A stretch of 64,000 nt of DNA from Melampsora larici-populina 98AG31 (GCF_000204055.1 NW_006768777.1:1322297-1386296), one strand, 5' to 3'; positions 22,483-33,962 are shown, numbered from the stretch's first letter. Numbers and translations: made by a program. Notes: generated by a model not told the origin, from the letters alone.

Positions 22483-23710
22483 TTATGATGAAGTTGAAAC
22501 GATTTGAGAAGAACCAGGGGTGATAGACTGAAAGCTTGCAGAAGGAGCCGGTTCATCTTTAGGTTTCAGTACTTCTTCATCTGCCCAAAGATGGTCTCCA
22601 AGTAATTTCTATCAACAAAACCAAGTCAAACCACGCTCAGTCATCGAAAAGTAACGGAACCCTAAAGAGACACACAGAGAGAGATGCTTACATTCATGGT
22701 AAACATATGAACTGTTTTCACATTAAAGACCGCCTTCATCTTTTCATCACATATAATTTGTCGTTTGTCTTTCGGATCCTGTAAGTCATTTGCTTTAATA
22801 TGTTCCCAAATCTTTTTAACCACTTGAGGTCTCGAACACTATTAAGATCCGTCATCGAATCGAATTTTGATATAAAGAAGTGAAAGGAGAGAATTCACAA
22901 AATTGAAAATCAAATGAGCTTTTCTTTAGATCAAGACTTTGAACTTTTCGAAAACATTCAATCCGAGTTTCCGAAACGTTCATCACGTACCGTTAAGACT
23001 CCAATCAGATCACCTAGAGCAGGTGAACAATTCATTTCTTTATGGATTCCTTTATTAGACGAATTAGGTTCAGCAGATTCGGATTTAGGAGCTCTAGGTT
23101 TTCTAGGTTTTTTGGGTTTAGATCCTTCATTCAACTTTGGTTTAGGTTCATCATCTTCACTCTCTACAAACGCTGCACTCTTTCTTTTTCGGCTTTGTGA
23201 TTTGATAGGTGTAGGTTTCGATTTACTTGATGGTTTGATAGGTTGAGAACTTCGTGGGATCGAATAACTTAGGACTTCTTGTGATTGGCTTTGAGATCTT
23301 TGATTTCCTCCTGGAATCCCTCCAGACGGTAAGCTTAATCCATAGCTATCAGGTCCAAGTGCTGGTGCTGAATTAGGTGTCAATGGTAATTCTTCTTCTT
23401 CTGCTTCTTCTTTTTTGATTCCATTTTGACCTTCAGCAATTTCTCTTTGTACCTAAACCCAACATATCAAATCCGCAGCAAAGATTAAAATCATCATCGA
23501 GAAACCATCAAAACAGAAATGATAACTAACTTCATGAAAGATTGGAATCGAAATCCCATCGATTTCGGTCTTGTAAAGCTTTGTATCTAAAGAAGGAAAG
23601 ATCGTGGTAAGATGTCTTCGGATTTGTTTTGCACTAACTAATTGTAAATCGACATCTGGTTGGTTTAAATATGATCTAACTTCAATAGCTAGAGTGGATG
23701 GTAAGCTCAT
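22483..23710 (-). CDS. DEK_C and SWIB/MDM2 domain protein (Tri1/Uaf30-like)
   Basis: Four exons (23710-23531, 23452-22991, 22838-22692, 22608-22483) with GT-AG introns give an unbroken 304-residue protein. Residues 1-60 form a DEK_C-type helix domain (LAIEVRSYLNQPDVDLQLVS, QIRRHLTTIFP). Residues 60-190 are a basic, Pro/Lys/Ser-rich linker with NLS-like clusters (KPKKPRKPRAPK). Residues from about 200 are a SWIB domain (CSPALGDLIGVL, then CSRPQVVKKIWEHIKANDLQ, DPKDKRQIICDEKMKAVF and VHMFTMNKLLGDHLW). This domain pair is typical of yeast Tri1/Uaf30, nuclear proteins linked to rDNA transcription and chromatin. A nuclear role is inferred from the family. Confidence 0.9.
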
Positions 23711-24974
23711 GATGTTTCGATGTTTTGATGTCTGATGATAGTTAAGTTGGATGTGATGTTGATGATGTGAAGGTGAAGGTGAAGGTGAGTTTGGGTAGGA
23801 AATGGAAGTTTGATGAGGTTTGATGATTTTCAAACTGGTTCAAATGTGAAATGGCAAATGGCAAATGGCAAACTCAGTAACACAACCTACAATACCACAT
23901 CATCCTACTTAATCCCATAAACATCAATTCACACTTCCACTTAATCTAACATCCATCATCATCCATCATCATCTAGTCTAATGCAAATAAAGAGTTTAGA
24001 TTGCATACTTAAACCACATAAATGGACTTGAGATGAGCTCTAATATATGTAGAGAGCTTCAGACTACAAAACAAAGTGGGAGAAAAAAATATTGAAGATC
24101 AAAGACCAGGCGGAGATTCCTGGTGTTTTTGTTCTTACTAGGAGATATCATTAGGAGCCTTGGTTTCAACAATTTTGTGAGCTCTTGACTTCTGCAAGCA
24201 CCTGGTAACATTTTTATATTCAGATTTGTACATTCTACTTATCATTTGTCTGATTTTTGGATTTGTCCAAATTCATGATGTACAATCAACAAATTAAGCC
24301 TACTCAGATTCCCTCTTGATTATCAGTTACATAAAACTTTTTTTGTTACCCACCTCTCCCTCACTTTCTCCAGTTTTTACAATTGGTTGTGTTATTGTAG
24401 TGTCACTGTCCCTCAGGTCTCTGGGTTTTTTACAAGCTGCAATTCACGAGTCAAAGCCTCCGGGCCGTCTTGTGTCTTATAAGCACTTGAAAAACAATTC
24501 TTTCTCCTTCCACAGATCTTCTCCACCAGGTCAAAAACAATTCCTTAGCAATTTCAAGAATTGGAGAAATTACAATCACATTTCTTTGATCTTGAGGATA
24601 TGTAGTTACATGACATTTTAATTCCAACTTGAACTTTTACAGAATCATATTGGTCAGCTTATTGTTCGATTGATACAAAAAAAGTATTGAGACACTTTAA
24701 TTTATAAATATGTGTACTTGAAAAAGCTCTTTTACTAATTATAAAGATAGAGATTTCAATATGGATCAATTAAATTGTGATGTCAAGAACTTGAAGCATT
24801 ATTTTTGTAATTTGTGACACAAGAATCGAACCTGGATGAGTAGATGCCTAATTCTTGATTTTAAGGTATAATGAATTGAGAATTTGAAGTGTTCTTGAAA
24901 AAAATCCTTTGATCATCATCACATTCAGGCACCTACCAGATCCCTAGAATGTTGGTTGGTTTGGCCCATTTGTT
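23711..24974. other. Intergenic, no gene recognised
   Basis: Upstream region of the SWIB gene and downstream region of the secreted-protein gene. The plus ORF at 24316-24621 has no domain, splice context or composition that supports it. Confidence 0.5.
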
Positions 24975-25716
24975 TTAGCAGTCGGTACATACTGAAAGGT
25001 AACAAAGCGGGTTTCAATAAACGTATACAAGCTTTTGATAAACGAGAAGATTTGACTGACCCATAGCTTTGGATCCAAAGGTTAAAAGATTACCAGGGCA
25101 CGTATAAGATTGGCCACCATCGTGACAAACTGAAGATCACACATTCACGCACAAAGACGGTTCCGAATAAAACACTTTAGTAGGCATAGAATATCTATAG
25201 ATTGTTCAAGACTGGGGATACTCACTATAATTCACATTGAGAGGATCATACTCATATCGCGTACAATCTTGATTACTTACGCCGGATGAACCATCGCCTC
25301 CAATCAGGTAACAGCCTGACATTCTAACATAATGAGTATCTAAGATCGAAATGCAAAAAGAAAGGATGTCCGTTGATCAGTCTTTAGGGTGAGTTTCGAA
25401 TTGTAAAGACATCAAGATTGATGTTTGTATCATCTTCACACTTACTGACAAGCGGTGACGAGCATCTTGACCATTTGCACTTGCATACCGTTTCGTCTGG
25501 GTAAGTCGACGTACAATCTTGACAAAAACCGGTCGATCGTTAGCATTACGATGTAAACCATGATGTAGGTGATCAATTTGGAAATCAAAATCACATACAT
25601 GCGTGTCTTTTTGTGAAGGTAAACCTTAAGTCACAGATACATTCCTTGCCCGCCTCAAGACCCTGAATCCAAAGGGAAAATACTAGGAAGGAGATGATCG
25701 GGATGAGGCGAAGCAT
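24975..25716 (-). CDS. Small secreted cysteine-rich protein (effector candidate)
   Basis: Five exons (25716-25599, 25517-25446, 25339-25226, 25129-25094, 24991-24975), all with GT-AG introns and matching phases, give 118 residues ending in TAA. Residues 1-23 look like a signal peptide (MLRLIPIISFLVFSLWIQGL then EAG). The mature part has 12 cysteines: KECICDL, YCTSTYPDETVCKCKWSRC, SGCYLIGGDG, QDCTRY, ICHDGGQSYTCP and VCTDC at the C-terminus. A short secreted protein with an even number of cysteines is typical of candidate effectors of rust fungi, but no known family is recognised. A Tc1-type transposon starts 83 bp upstream of the ATG, so the native promoter has been displaced. Confidence 0.75.
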
Positions 25717-26051
25717 TTCTGGTTTAGTAAGACAGGAAGATGGACTTTGACTGAGGTACTTGTAAACTTGTAACAGTTTTGAATCAAGAAAAGGTAATAG
25801 GGATTGGGCGAAAAACCGACCAACAGGTTTCCAAACCCCATTCAATCGCTGTTCAAATTTTTGGGAACGTTTGCGAGATGGCTCGAAATCAATATCAAAG
25901 CCACACAAAACCAACAACAATTTTTATCCAACTTTTTGCTTTGCAGAATTGTTGACCGGTATGCTTGGTTGCGTGATCACGTCCATGCTTTGACCGTTCA
26001 AAAGCTCTTACAGGTAAAGTAATTTGCGGCGCCTCAAGCCTCGCAAACGCC

Positions 26052-26090
26052 CTTTTTGCACCTTTTACAGATCTGTGAAAGGTGCAAAAG
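26052..26090. repeat. Hairpin in the left arm of the Tc1-type element
   Basis: Near-perfect inverted repeat centred on AGATCT (CTTTTTGCACCTTTTACAG, ATC, then its inverse with one mismatch). It lies between the tip and the 174-bp repeat. A shorter hairpin (GCAGGTT/AACCTGC, near 29774-29793) occupies the matching position in the right arm. Confidence 0.7.
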
Positions 26091-26118
26091 CTTATCAAAA
26101 AATAACATCAGATCAGTT

Positions 26119-26292
26119 ACTGCATCTTCACAAATGCTTGTCCAATCAAAGCAAAAAAAATTGCTGCCGGTTGGACCCATTTGTGAGCTGGACCGTTAAT
26201 GAGGGTATGTGCACGATTGGGGCTTGAGTTTTTCTAGCCCTGAGCTTTCATTTTGGTGTTACTCGAGCGAAGAGCCAAAGAGCTCTGCCCAG
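26119..26292. promoter_or_regulatory. Inner inverted repeat, left copy (probable shared promoter/leader)
   Basis: 174 bp, inverted copy of 29550-29723 with about six differences. It ends 79 bp before the transposase ATG. The symmetrical placement suggests transcription signals for both genes. Confidence 0.65.
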
Positions 26293-26371
26293 ATCACAGC
26301 TCAGTTTTGATCGCAAATCTATCAGCCTCCATTTGATTCAGAAACCACATCAACCACAATCTCCACCAACA

Positions 26372-27580
26372 ATGCCATTTGTCAAGTACACCCCTCGAAT
26401 CAAGGCTCTTGCAGTTATCAAAATCCTCGAAGGCAAAGCCACTGACGAGATTCGCGATGAGCTCCATGCAGACATCTGTGAACGTTCTTTCAAACGTTGG
26501 ATGGATCTGTATCAAGAAACTCGGCAAGTCATCAGAGATCCTGAAGGATACCAAACTCGAGGACGAAAAACTTTGCTTGATGACGATGACCGCGACTTTC
26601 TGAATGAGCTGGTAGCTGCATCACCTGACCTCTTTTTAGACGAGATCCGGGAAAAGCTCTACGACGATACTGGAGCGCTCCCTAGTGTCGAGTGTCTGGC
26701 TAATGAACTCAATCATCGCTTACACCTTACCTCGAAGAAAGCCAACACGTCTCATGTCAACAAAGATTTTCAAAGAAAAGCTCAGTATGTTGAAAGGATG
26801 CGAGATATACCAGCTGAAATGCTTGTGTTTACTGGTATGGTTTCCACTTCTACTTGAAGGAATCACCATGCTGAATCAATCATCTTGCATCAGATGAAAG
26901 CTCGATATGTGAAAGGGACTTGCTACGTGTAAATGGTCGATCAAAATCTGGGGAACGAGTCTATCGATGGGTCCGAAGAAACAATCCTCGCCGCTACTCT
27001 CTACTTCCTGCAATCGGATTGAATGGTCTTTTGGCATTGACAGTCCGAGAGGGCAGTATAAATCGCGAGCGATTTGAATCCTTCTTGGAGTTCCAACTGG
27101 TACGTGATTGAAGGATATTCTGTATCATTTTACATCCTCACTTTGTTCCTTCCATGTTGGACAGCTGCCACAAATGCAACCCTACCCAAATCCCAACAGC
27201 GTACTCGTGATGGACAACTGCTCAATTCATCACAACGGGCGAGTAGCTGAGCTCTGTGAGGCAGCAGGTGAGGTTTTGGTTCTTTACTCTTATTCAGTGG
27301 TTATTCTCGAGCTGAAATGGTGTCTGGTGAAGGTGTATTACTGGTATATCTACCACCGTATTGTCCAGAGCTCAATCCCATCGAGTACTGTTTCTCTGTG
27401 ATCAAATCACGCTTCAAGAGAACTCGCATCCTCGAGAACGCAAATGAAGAAGCAAATTGGCCAATCAGAGAGACAGCAATTGATGCAATCACTCCTGAAC
27501 TGCTTGCCCCTCTATATGCAAATAGTGGGTATCTATTGCCTCCAGGAATGATGGTCATGGATCTCATGGATCTTGTTTAG
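26372..27580 (+). CDS. Tc1/mariner-type DD34E transposase
   Basis: Four exons (26372-26834, 26894-27099, 27165-27267, 27333-27580) with GT-AG introns and matching phases give 339 residues without a stop. The N-terminal 110 residues contain helix-turn-helix DNA-binding regions (TPRIKALAVIKILEGKATDE, FKRWMDLYQET) with an arginine/glycine linker (YQTRGRKTLL). The catalytic triad is VFTDES, SVLVMDN and ELNPIEYCFSVIKSRF, with 34 residues between the second D and the E. The first intron falls inside the codon for the first catalytic Asp. The original start was chosen at the first ATG (MPFVKYTPR) after the leader. Cut-and-paste transposition at TA is expected, and nothing in the sequence argues against activity. 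Confidence 0.92.
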
Positions 27581-27597
27581 AAGTTTTTTTCATTTTG

Positions 27598-28025
27598 AAT
27601 ATCGGGTTTTTATATGATCTTCATGGATCAATCCCATCTCAATTTTTATCGATCGATCGATTCTATTTCAAAGTTGTTTTTGTATTGTGTGTGAAATCTA
27701 TGTCTTCGTAGCTTGGGTAGTCGTAAATCAATATCGAGTTTTTTATATGATCTTCATGGATCAATCCCAATTCAATCTTTATCAACCAATCGAATCCATT
27801 TCAATGTGAAATCTCAAGTCCCAGTTTTTTTATCGACTGATTGACTTTTGTTGAGATCTTGAGTTCCTCACTATCTACTTTTGATTAATTCAACTTTGAT
27901 CGAGTCAAATATCGATCAAAATGTTGCTACACTTGCATTAAGATCTTGATTGATCATCAGTACATAAAGAAGACAAAAACAATACACTATGTTGAAAAAG
28001 ATCGATCGATCATCAGTACATAAAG
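27598..28025 (+). repeat. Short tandem duplications between the two convergent genes
   Basis: A unit with TTTTTATATGATCTTCATGG and the following CAATCCCA occurs at about 27606 and 27740 (spacing about 130 bp). A second unit of about 56 bp (ATCATCAGTACATAAAGAAG) occurs at about 27954 and 28009. They lie in the probable 3' UTRs. Confidence 0.6.
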
Positions 28026-28247
28026 AAGACAAAAACGATAAAATACAAGAGAATAAAGAAAATAGACAAAAACGAGACACAGTGTTGAAACCATACACGA
28101 GATTTGATACAAAGTAAGAAAAGGAAACCATTTGATTCAAATGAAGTCCTGAAGCGTCCTAAAATCTGAACAATCAAATCAGAGTTTCAAAAGATGATTA
28201 GCGAGTCTCCTCGAAATGAAGCTATGACATTGAGATAGATTACCTTT

Positions 28248-29464
28248 CTAATCCTCGTCAGCAAGATGCTCGTCAAACCGATCAACATTGTCGAGTAAGT
28301 CACTAATTATACCAGCTGGAATACCATACCCTAACAGATCGCTTTTGGTGATTGAACCGTCGGTTTTGTGAAAGTTGTGATAGTCTCGAATCCTATGGGG
28401 TTTGAAAAGGTCGATGATTTCATTGACTTCAACTGGATTGTTAATTCCAACAAATTTGATGTAGTCTTCCATCGGAGCAGAACCTCTAGGTGGTCTCTGA
28501 ATGACACCATTGGAAGGTCCCACCACAGCTTGATTATAGGACGTTCGAGTACGTTTTTTCTTGAGGGTGCCTTTCATACTCTCTCGCAGGCCTCTCGGTG
28601 GACTGATCTGTGAAACACCGTGAGTTGTAGGGTTTAACTGAGAAGTTGAAAATTGAGATCAGTCATAAACACTGTGTTATAAAGATCATTGGTACGTACA
28701 ATTTCTTTGGCCCATTTCTGAGCATTCCCCGGTGACATTAGGACATATCCATCATCATCGCCGGGAATCTCATATACACGGAAAAAACGATCCAAATCAT
28801 GTCGTACAACACTCTGAGCTTGAAGATCCTTGGCTAAGATATCAATTTCATGACTGTCTGAATCGGACATATTCTGGATGTATAAAGAAAAGAATCAGTG
28901 TAAATTGTAGGAAAGTTGACTGGCCACCCACCCCGACATTATTTTGATCTCCAACAGACCATAAGCGGCGAGTTGAGGCTAAAGAAGCGTTCTTACAAGA
29001 GAGAAAGCAATCAGCTTGGAGCAGAAAAAGACCGAAAGGAAACTACTCACTCGCTTTTGAGAATCAACTTTCAACACAGGCTTGTCCATCAGTAAATAAA
29101 GGCCACCTGTTTGAGATGATACCTTCAATACCTCATGGGCCCAGGCTTGAAATTGTTCTTCACAATGAACCTGATTTCCTCGGGTTTTTGACCAACCTCT
29201 TTGCCCTGAGATTGTTGCAATCCATTTGATGCGCTTCTCGTCTGAATTAAAGTCGGTCATAATCAGGTCACCTAATTCATTGTCTTTGTTATTACAGTCC
29301 CGCTTGACAGTTGCTTGTAGATCGAGAAATGACATTTGATTCGGATTAATTTCTAACAAAATGTTCCCCCTTTTTAGTGTGTAGGTCTTCCATTTTGGAT
29401 TCCTGCTGTTGCCATGGTTGGTGTAGATGCTGATCTCAAAATCACACTCAAACGATTCGCGCAT
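28248..29464 (-). CDS. Unrecognised partner protein of the Tc1-type element
   Basis: Four exons (29464-29051, 28978-28928, 28873-28700, 28637-28248) with GT-AG introns keep one frame and give 342 residues. Exon 1 (MRESFECDFEISIYTNHG...) is a polar globular-looking region with several Trp (WKTYTLKRG, IKWIATISGQRGWSK). Exon 3 is acidic (MSDSDSHEIDILAKDL, VYEIPGDDDGYVLMSPG). Exon 4 has a basic, NLS-like cluster (LKKKRTRT) and ends in a helical segment (MEDYIKFVGI, SDLLGYGIPAGIISDLLDNV) that recalls a SAM domain. I know no family for the first half. Transcribed from its own copy of the 174-bp repeat, it could assist transposition or regulate the transposase. The short exon 2 has an alternative donor. 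Confidence 0.75.
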
Positions 29465-29549
29465 GATTCCTGAGTTGAAGTGTTGGTGACGTGGCTGATT
29501 GGGAGTGTAGTAGGTGGTTGATGGAATTGATGATGGGGGGATCGGGTAG

Positions 29550-29723
29550 CTGGGCAGAGCTCTTTGGCTCTTCGCTCGAGTAACACCAAAATGAAAGCTC
29601 AGAGCTAGAAAAGCCCAAGCCCCGATCATGCACATACCCTCATTAACGGTCCAGCTCACAAATGGGTCCAACCGGCAGCAATTTTTTTTGCTTCGATTGG
29701 ACAAGCATTTGTGAAGATGCAGT
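29550..29723. promoter_or_regulatory. Inner inverted repeat, right copy (probable shared promoter/leader)
   Basis: Inverted copy of 26119-26292, same length of 174 bp; it ends 85 bp before the partner-protein ATG. Confidence 0.65.
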
Positions 29724-29873
29724 ATGTTCAATTACTTGGAAGGATCAGACCCACCCGAGAGCTCAATTCGGGGATGCAGGTTCTGTGAAACCTGCGTCCA
29801 GTCATCTTCAACTCTTTTCGCGTAACTTCTCCATGGCGCAAAACCTGTTGGTCGGTTTTTCGCCCAACCCCTA

Positions 29874-30272
29874 ATGATTGATGTGCGAGGAAGTATGCGA
29901 TAGATACCTGAACTATGTAGCACAGACTAGCACTTTCATCTATTTACATTTACGGAGAAGCCAAAAGCCTCAAAAAGCCACATAAGTCGTGCCACCGGCG
30001 TGCAATCTTGGGCTTCTCTGAGCTTCTATATGCAAAATTTGGTTGGGCTTTAGTGGCGGTTCTCTAGAGAATAGAAATCACTTTTACCTTACTCCTGAGT
30101 CCTAGTATAACCTAGTATAACTCATTCTTCTTTTCGGAACAAATGTGAATTCTTTTGAAAAAATTCCATCAAGTCAATTCAAAGATTATCTTCTTTAGAT
30201 ATCTTAGTAGGACACCATGTTCTTGTTCTCATATGACCGAAATGGATTTGCATGATGATTGAAAACTTGTAT
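29874..30272. other. Displaced upstream flank, no gene seen
   Basis: Sequence beyond the Tc1-type element. Before insertion its left part should have been next to position 25797, so it probably held the original promoter of the secreted-protein gene. Confidence 0.5.
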
Positions 30273-30273
30273 A

Positions 30274-30455
30274 CAGTCGACTCCCTCAAAACCCATACCC
30301 CTCTTACCCCATACTCCCAGTTAATCCATGGAAATTTCAGTCCATAAAATTGGCATGTAGATTGCCCTAAAATAACTCCCTTGAAAGCCATAAACCCACA
30401 AAAGCCATAGCAATTGGGGTCCATAAAAAGGTATGGATTTCGAGGGAGTCAACTG
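30274..30455. mobile_element. 182-bp MITE with TA duplication
   Basis: Ends CAGTCGACTCCCTC and, inverted, CAGTTGACTCCCTC; the TIR is about 26 bp with three mismatches. It is flanked by TA (30272-30273, 30456-30457). CAGT ends and TA fit pogo/Tigger-type MITEs. No ORF. Confidence 0.85.
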
Positions 30456-30457
30456 TA

Positions 30458-30877
30458 GATTCAATTGTTTCTTTCAAACAGTAAATGAGAAAGAAATTGA
30501 ACTTTAGCTTTTGAAAAAAAAGTTGGTATATATAAAGGCTCCATGACATGAAAAATGGAATTTTGTCTGTTACAATGAAATTGCATTGGTATCGATGATA
30601 AGAAAAACTAAGAAAATGATGTTTTGCTAAAAGATTAGGATGTGATAAATATAAGAGAAATCATTATCACCCTTTGAATAAAAAAATCCAACCAAAGGAA
30701 ATGTATCAATTCAAGTTGTACGAATTCCTAGAATCTCAGCCATTGTGGTTGCATTCAGACTGGTAGCCAATTTCTTCGGTTTGATATATTTCGATCAAGC
30801 TCTACATGATCCATCTTGAAAAAAGTTGATGGGTTACATTTCTTAGGTAGAAAGATCAAAGTCAGTCAAGAAAATAC
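30458..30877. other. Intergenic, no feature seen
   Basis: AT-rich, no gene recognised. Confidence 0.5.
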
Positions 30878-30888
30878 TTACGCCATAC

Positions 30889-31122
30889 GAGAATTAATAG
30901 GTCGAGAAATGGTAATATGTTCTGAAGTTTCATCTTCTTTCTCTCCACTCTTGATTAAAGATTGACTTTCCGATATGACTGAAGTTCCTACATCAGATGT
31001 TTCATGAGTTTTACCCGCTATACCTGACCTGATGGACTTTTTTTGCATGTTGTCATTGTTGTCGAAGAAGACCCTGGTATGTTTTGACTGCGTGGATTCA
31101 GACAATCTTGGTCTCTCTTCAA
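30889..31122 (-). CDS. Possible exon of an unrecognised gene
   Basis: The minus frame (LEERPRLSESTQSKHTRVFF... to ..ITISRPINSRMA) has protein-like, Ser/Glu-rich composition. It starts after an AG (GCTAG) and ends either at TAA or at a GTAAGTAT donor three bases earlier. Neither a start ATG upstream nor a further exon downstream was secured. It could be one exon of a host gene or noise. Confidence 0.3.
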
Positions 31123-31610
31123 GCTAGCTTGATCAAGCTCGTTACTGGCCTCACGCACTGACAGTCAACCCAAGATGTCACAGGATTCAGAGGATGGCAA
31201 TAATCAACATTATAAATGGTCAGAAATGATCACAGCTGCTCATATCCCATGAATTGTAACGCCGCGGGTCACCAAAAGGCACTTCTCCAGAACCCTATAT
31301 GGGTGCATTCCTGGGTCCTGTTTATTCATTGGGTAGTTTTTAAATTTGATTGAGCTTCTTCAACATACTCAGGGACGATTGAAGGTATGCTTGAATGAAA
31401 TGGTTATGAAACAAGTGTTTTCACAGCTGAAAATGTTTAATGAAATCATCAAGGAACCATCATGGTGGATGACTAAACATTCATGCGCTGTGTTCCTGAT
31501 TACCTTTATAACCTCGCAATTAGCCTGTCTCTTTCTTTTTGTGTCTTCATCAACTTCACTTTACTTCACTTCATTCTTCTTATTATTCTTATTATATTCT
31601 TATTATCATC

Positions 31611-33962
31611 ATGAATTCAGTCTTTGATAATCAGTTCTCAATTTCTCAATCTGAAAATGAATCTCAACTGCTTTCTACTTACTCTCAACCTACTCTTTCA
31701 AATCTCATTAGTTTGTCATTCCTGCTTCATTTCAAACATAGATGAACTCCAGGTTTACTTTCCGTATGATGCCTATTGATGAATTTGCTTGTTTGATTCA
31801 AAATATAGGTTCAATTACCAATCTAGTCATCAAAGCAAATCAAGATTATAATCACCAAACCCTCAACTCTCTTATAAGTCTTCAAGAAACGAACAGGTCC
31901 AAAACGTTTGTACTCAATCTCTTGATGTTGAAGTCTAAATGAAACCCAATCTGACCTGTTTTTCATCAGTGGACTATTCGGATCATCACCTTACTTGAAC
32001 TTGGGCTCCTCTTCAATTCAAGATGATCTTCCATCTTGTTTTAAATTTTATCTTTCGATTTCGACTACTTCTCCTAAATCGATCATATCACCTTTACTCA
32101 ACTTATTTAAATCAGAATCAAATCAAATCATCCAAAATCCCAATCGAATCACAAGAATTCGGTTGAGTTTTAATAGAGAACTTCAACTTGATTCTATTAA
32201 ACTTGATTCTGATTTGATTTCTAATCTCGATCATCATTCTTTATCACATTCCATTCCTATGACTCAAACATCAATCATCAAAATTGAAGAAATCAAGGTG
32301 TTACATGAAAGATTGTCATCTGATGATCTCGATCAATCCTTTATTTCACGATTGGTAGTTTTATTGTGGTACGTTACTGCATCCTTTTTCCATTCTTCCT
32401 CTTTCACTATTCATTTGAGAACAATGGCGACGTCCTACTATGTTAAAGAGTGGAATGAATTCAGCGCCTGCAGGCTTCTCTGATTTTGGATCTAATCTTC
32501 AACATTTATGAAGAAATATTGAACTGATCAAACCTCTGTTTTTTCTTTTGAAAACAGTCTTCCTTTCTTCAGCATGGTCATCAAACTCATTCAATTCACG
32601 TCTAACTATATGACTTCATTTGAAACTCTTCCGTACAAACTTGGCCAATTCCTCATGAAATTCTCTCATCGAACGGTAGCACAAGCTGAGAATAAAGCTA
32701 ATCAACATCGAATCATGGAAAAGGAATTCTTACGAGTCATCAAATCGGAACTTGAACGTCTCTTTATTCCACCTGATGCATCCAATACAGCTTCTTTTAA
32801 CCTCGGTCTATCTTCTGCTTCGTTTTCGGTCTCTCCTCCTGATCTTTACTCTCCCTCGCGAGGTTCACAAGACGTCCAGAGTCATCTACTCGGTACAGCT
32901 CGAGAACCATCCTCTTCAGAACCTCGTAGCAAGGCAGAGGATGGATTTGGAGTGTTGAGTGACGCAGACAAGTCCTTGGGTCGAGCCATCGAAGAACCTG
33001 TACCGTGTTTTTGTTTGAAGAATGTAAAGTTTGGTCAATTATTGCATACCTTTACAATTTGTTTAATCTTTCAACTTTATTGGACTTCAGTCAACATGAT
33101 CTCACGACTCGAACTTGCGATCACTCAATACGCTTACCGATTTGTACTCTGGATCAATCCTAATCAACGACGTCATTCAGCTTCATCTTCAGCTAGTCAT
33201 AACAGTCCTAGACCAAAAGAGATTTCCAATAAGCCTTTCAGAATTTCTCAGTCGATCAATTCTCCTCTACCTTCCTCGATTATGAAACCTACTGCGGACA
33301 ATTTTCAAAATTCGATTCCAATACCGGGTAGAGTGATTAGAAATGTTTCTTGGGATAATGGATCGATTTTAGGATACCCAGGTGTTTCTAATAATACCGA
33401 TCAAGAGATGATGGTGGGTAAAATTCCACATTTACATAGAAAGGATAGTAAAGTGTTGCCGAAGAGTCCTAAACCGATTTTAACTCACGCGTCCAAGAAC
33501 AATCATCCAAAAATTGAAAAGATTCAATTTGGACATCAATCGAGTTTAAACAAGATGGCGAATGAAGTTTTAGGAAAGGCATCAGATGACCAAGAGGAAG
33601 AGGATGAGGATGAGGAAGCAGATGATAAGGAAGAAGATCGTGATGTAGAGGATGAAGAGGAAGATCAAGAAGAAGAATCAGAAGATGAATTGAGTGTAGT
33701 GATCAATGAGTATGAATACAATGAAGAACGCAGTCCGACACCAAGTCCAGAAGATTCCATGAAATTTCCCATCACACCTGAAATCACTCAAACTGGTCAA
33801 ACTTTTAAAGATGTCGAATCACTTGATAGTTTAGAAAAGTTTCCTTCTAGGTTATTCAAAGAATCTGATTTATTAATTCAATCTTCAAAAGCACTTGAAA
33901 TGATGAGAGTTCAAGAGAATATAGGTAGTAGTAGAATTGAAACTGGAGAATATCATTCTTGA
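31611..33962 (+). CDS. Unrecognised acidic protein with a hydrophobic segment
   Basis: Exons 31742-31896, 31970-32368 and 32573-33962 splice in frame (GT-AG) into about 647 residues. A probable first exon starts at ATG 31611 (MNSVFDNQFSISQ) behind a CT-rich leader, but its junction is uncertain. The start region has MPIDEFACLIQNIGSITNLV and NSLISLQETN. Mid-protein there is a hydrophobic stretch (FGQLLHTFTICLIFQLYWTS) that could span or sit in a membrane. Downstream is Ser/Pro-rich sequence and a long Asp/Glu run (about residues 525-565). I do not recognise the family. Full frame preservation over 1.4 kb of the last exon argues for a real gene. Confidence 0.65.

Larger units (their letters stand above)
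25800..29871. mobile_element. Tc1-type transposon with two convergent genes, apparently complete
   Basis: The terminal inverted repeats are 31 bp with one mismatch (left GGGATTGGGCGAAAAACCGA, right its inverse). They are flanked by TA on both sides (25798-25799, 29872-29873), the Tc1/mariner target. A second, inner pair of inverted repeats of 174 bp (26119-26292 and 29550-29723) differs at only about six positions. Left gene: DD34E transposase, plus strand. Right gene: unfamiliar partner, minus strand. The two are transcribed toward each other. The ATGs lie 79 and 85 bp inside the 174-bp repeats, so both genes probably share one promoter sequence. Confidence 0.9.

Noticed and set aside
22958..23246. 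Plus-strand ORF 22914-23246 as a gene
   Set aside because: Antisense shadow of the Ser/Pro/Lys linker of the SWIB gene.
31611..32370. Vezatin/Inp2-like identity for the unrecognised gene
   Set aside because: Only a short NSLISLQE-type similarity; too little to name a family.
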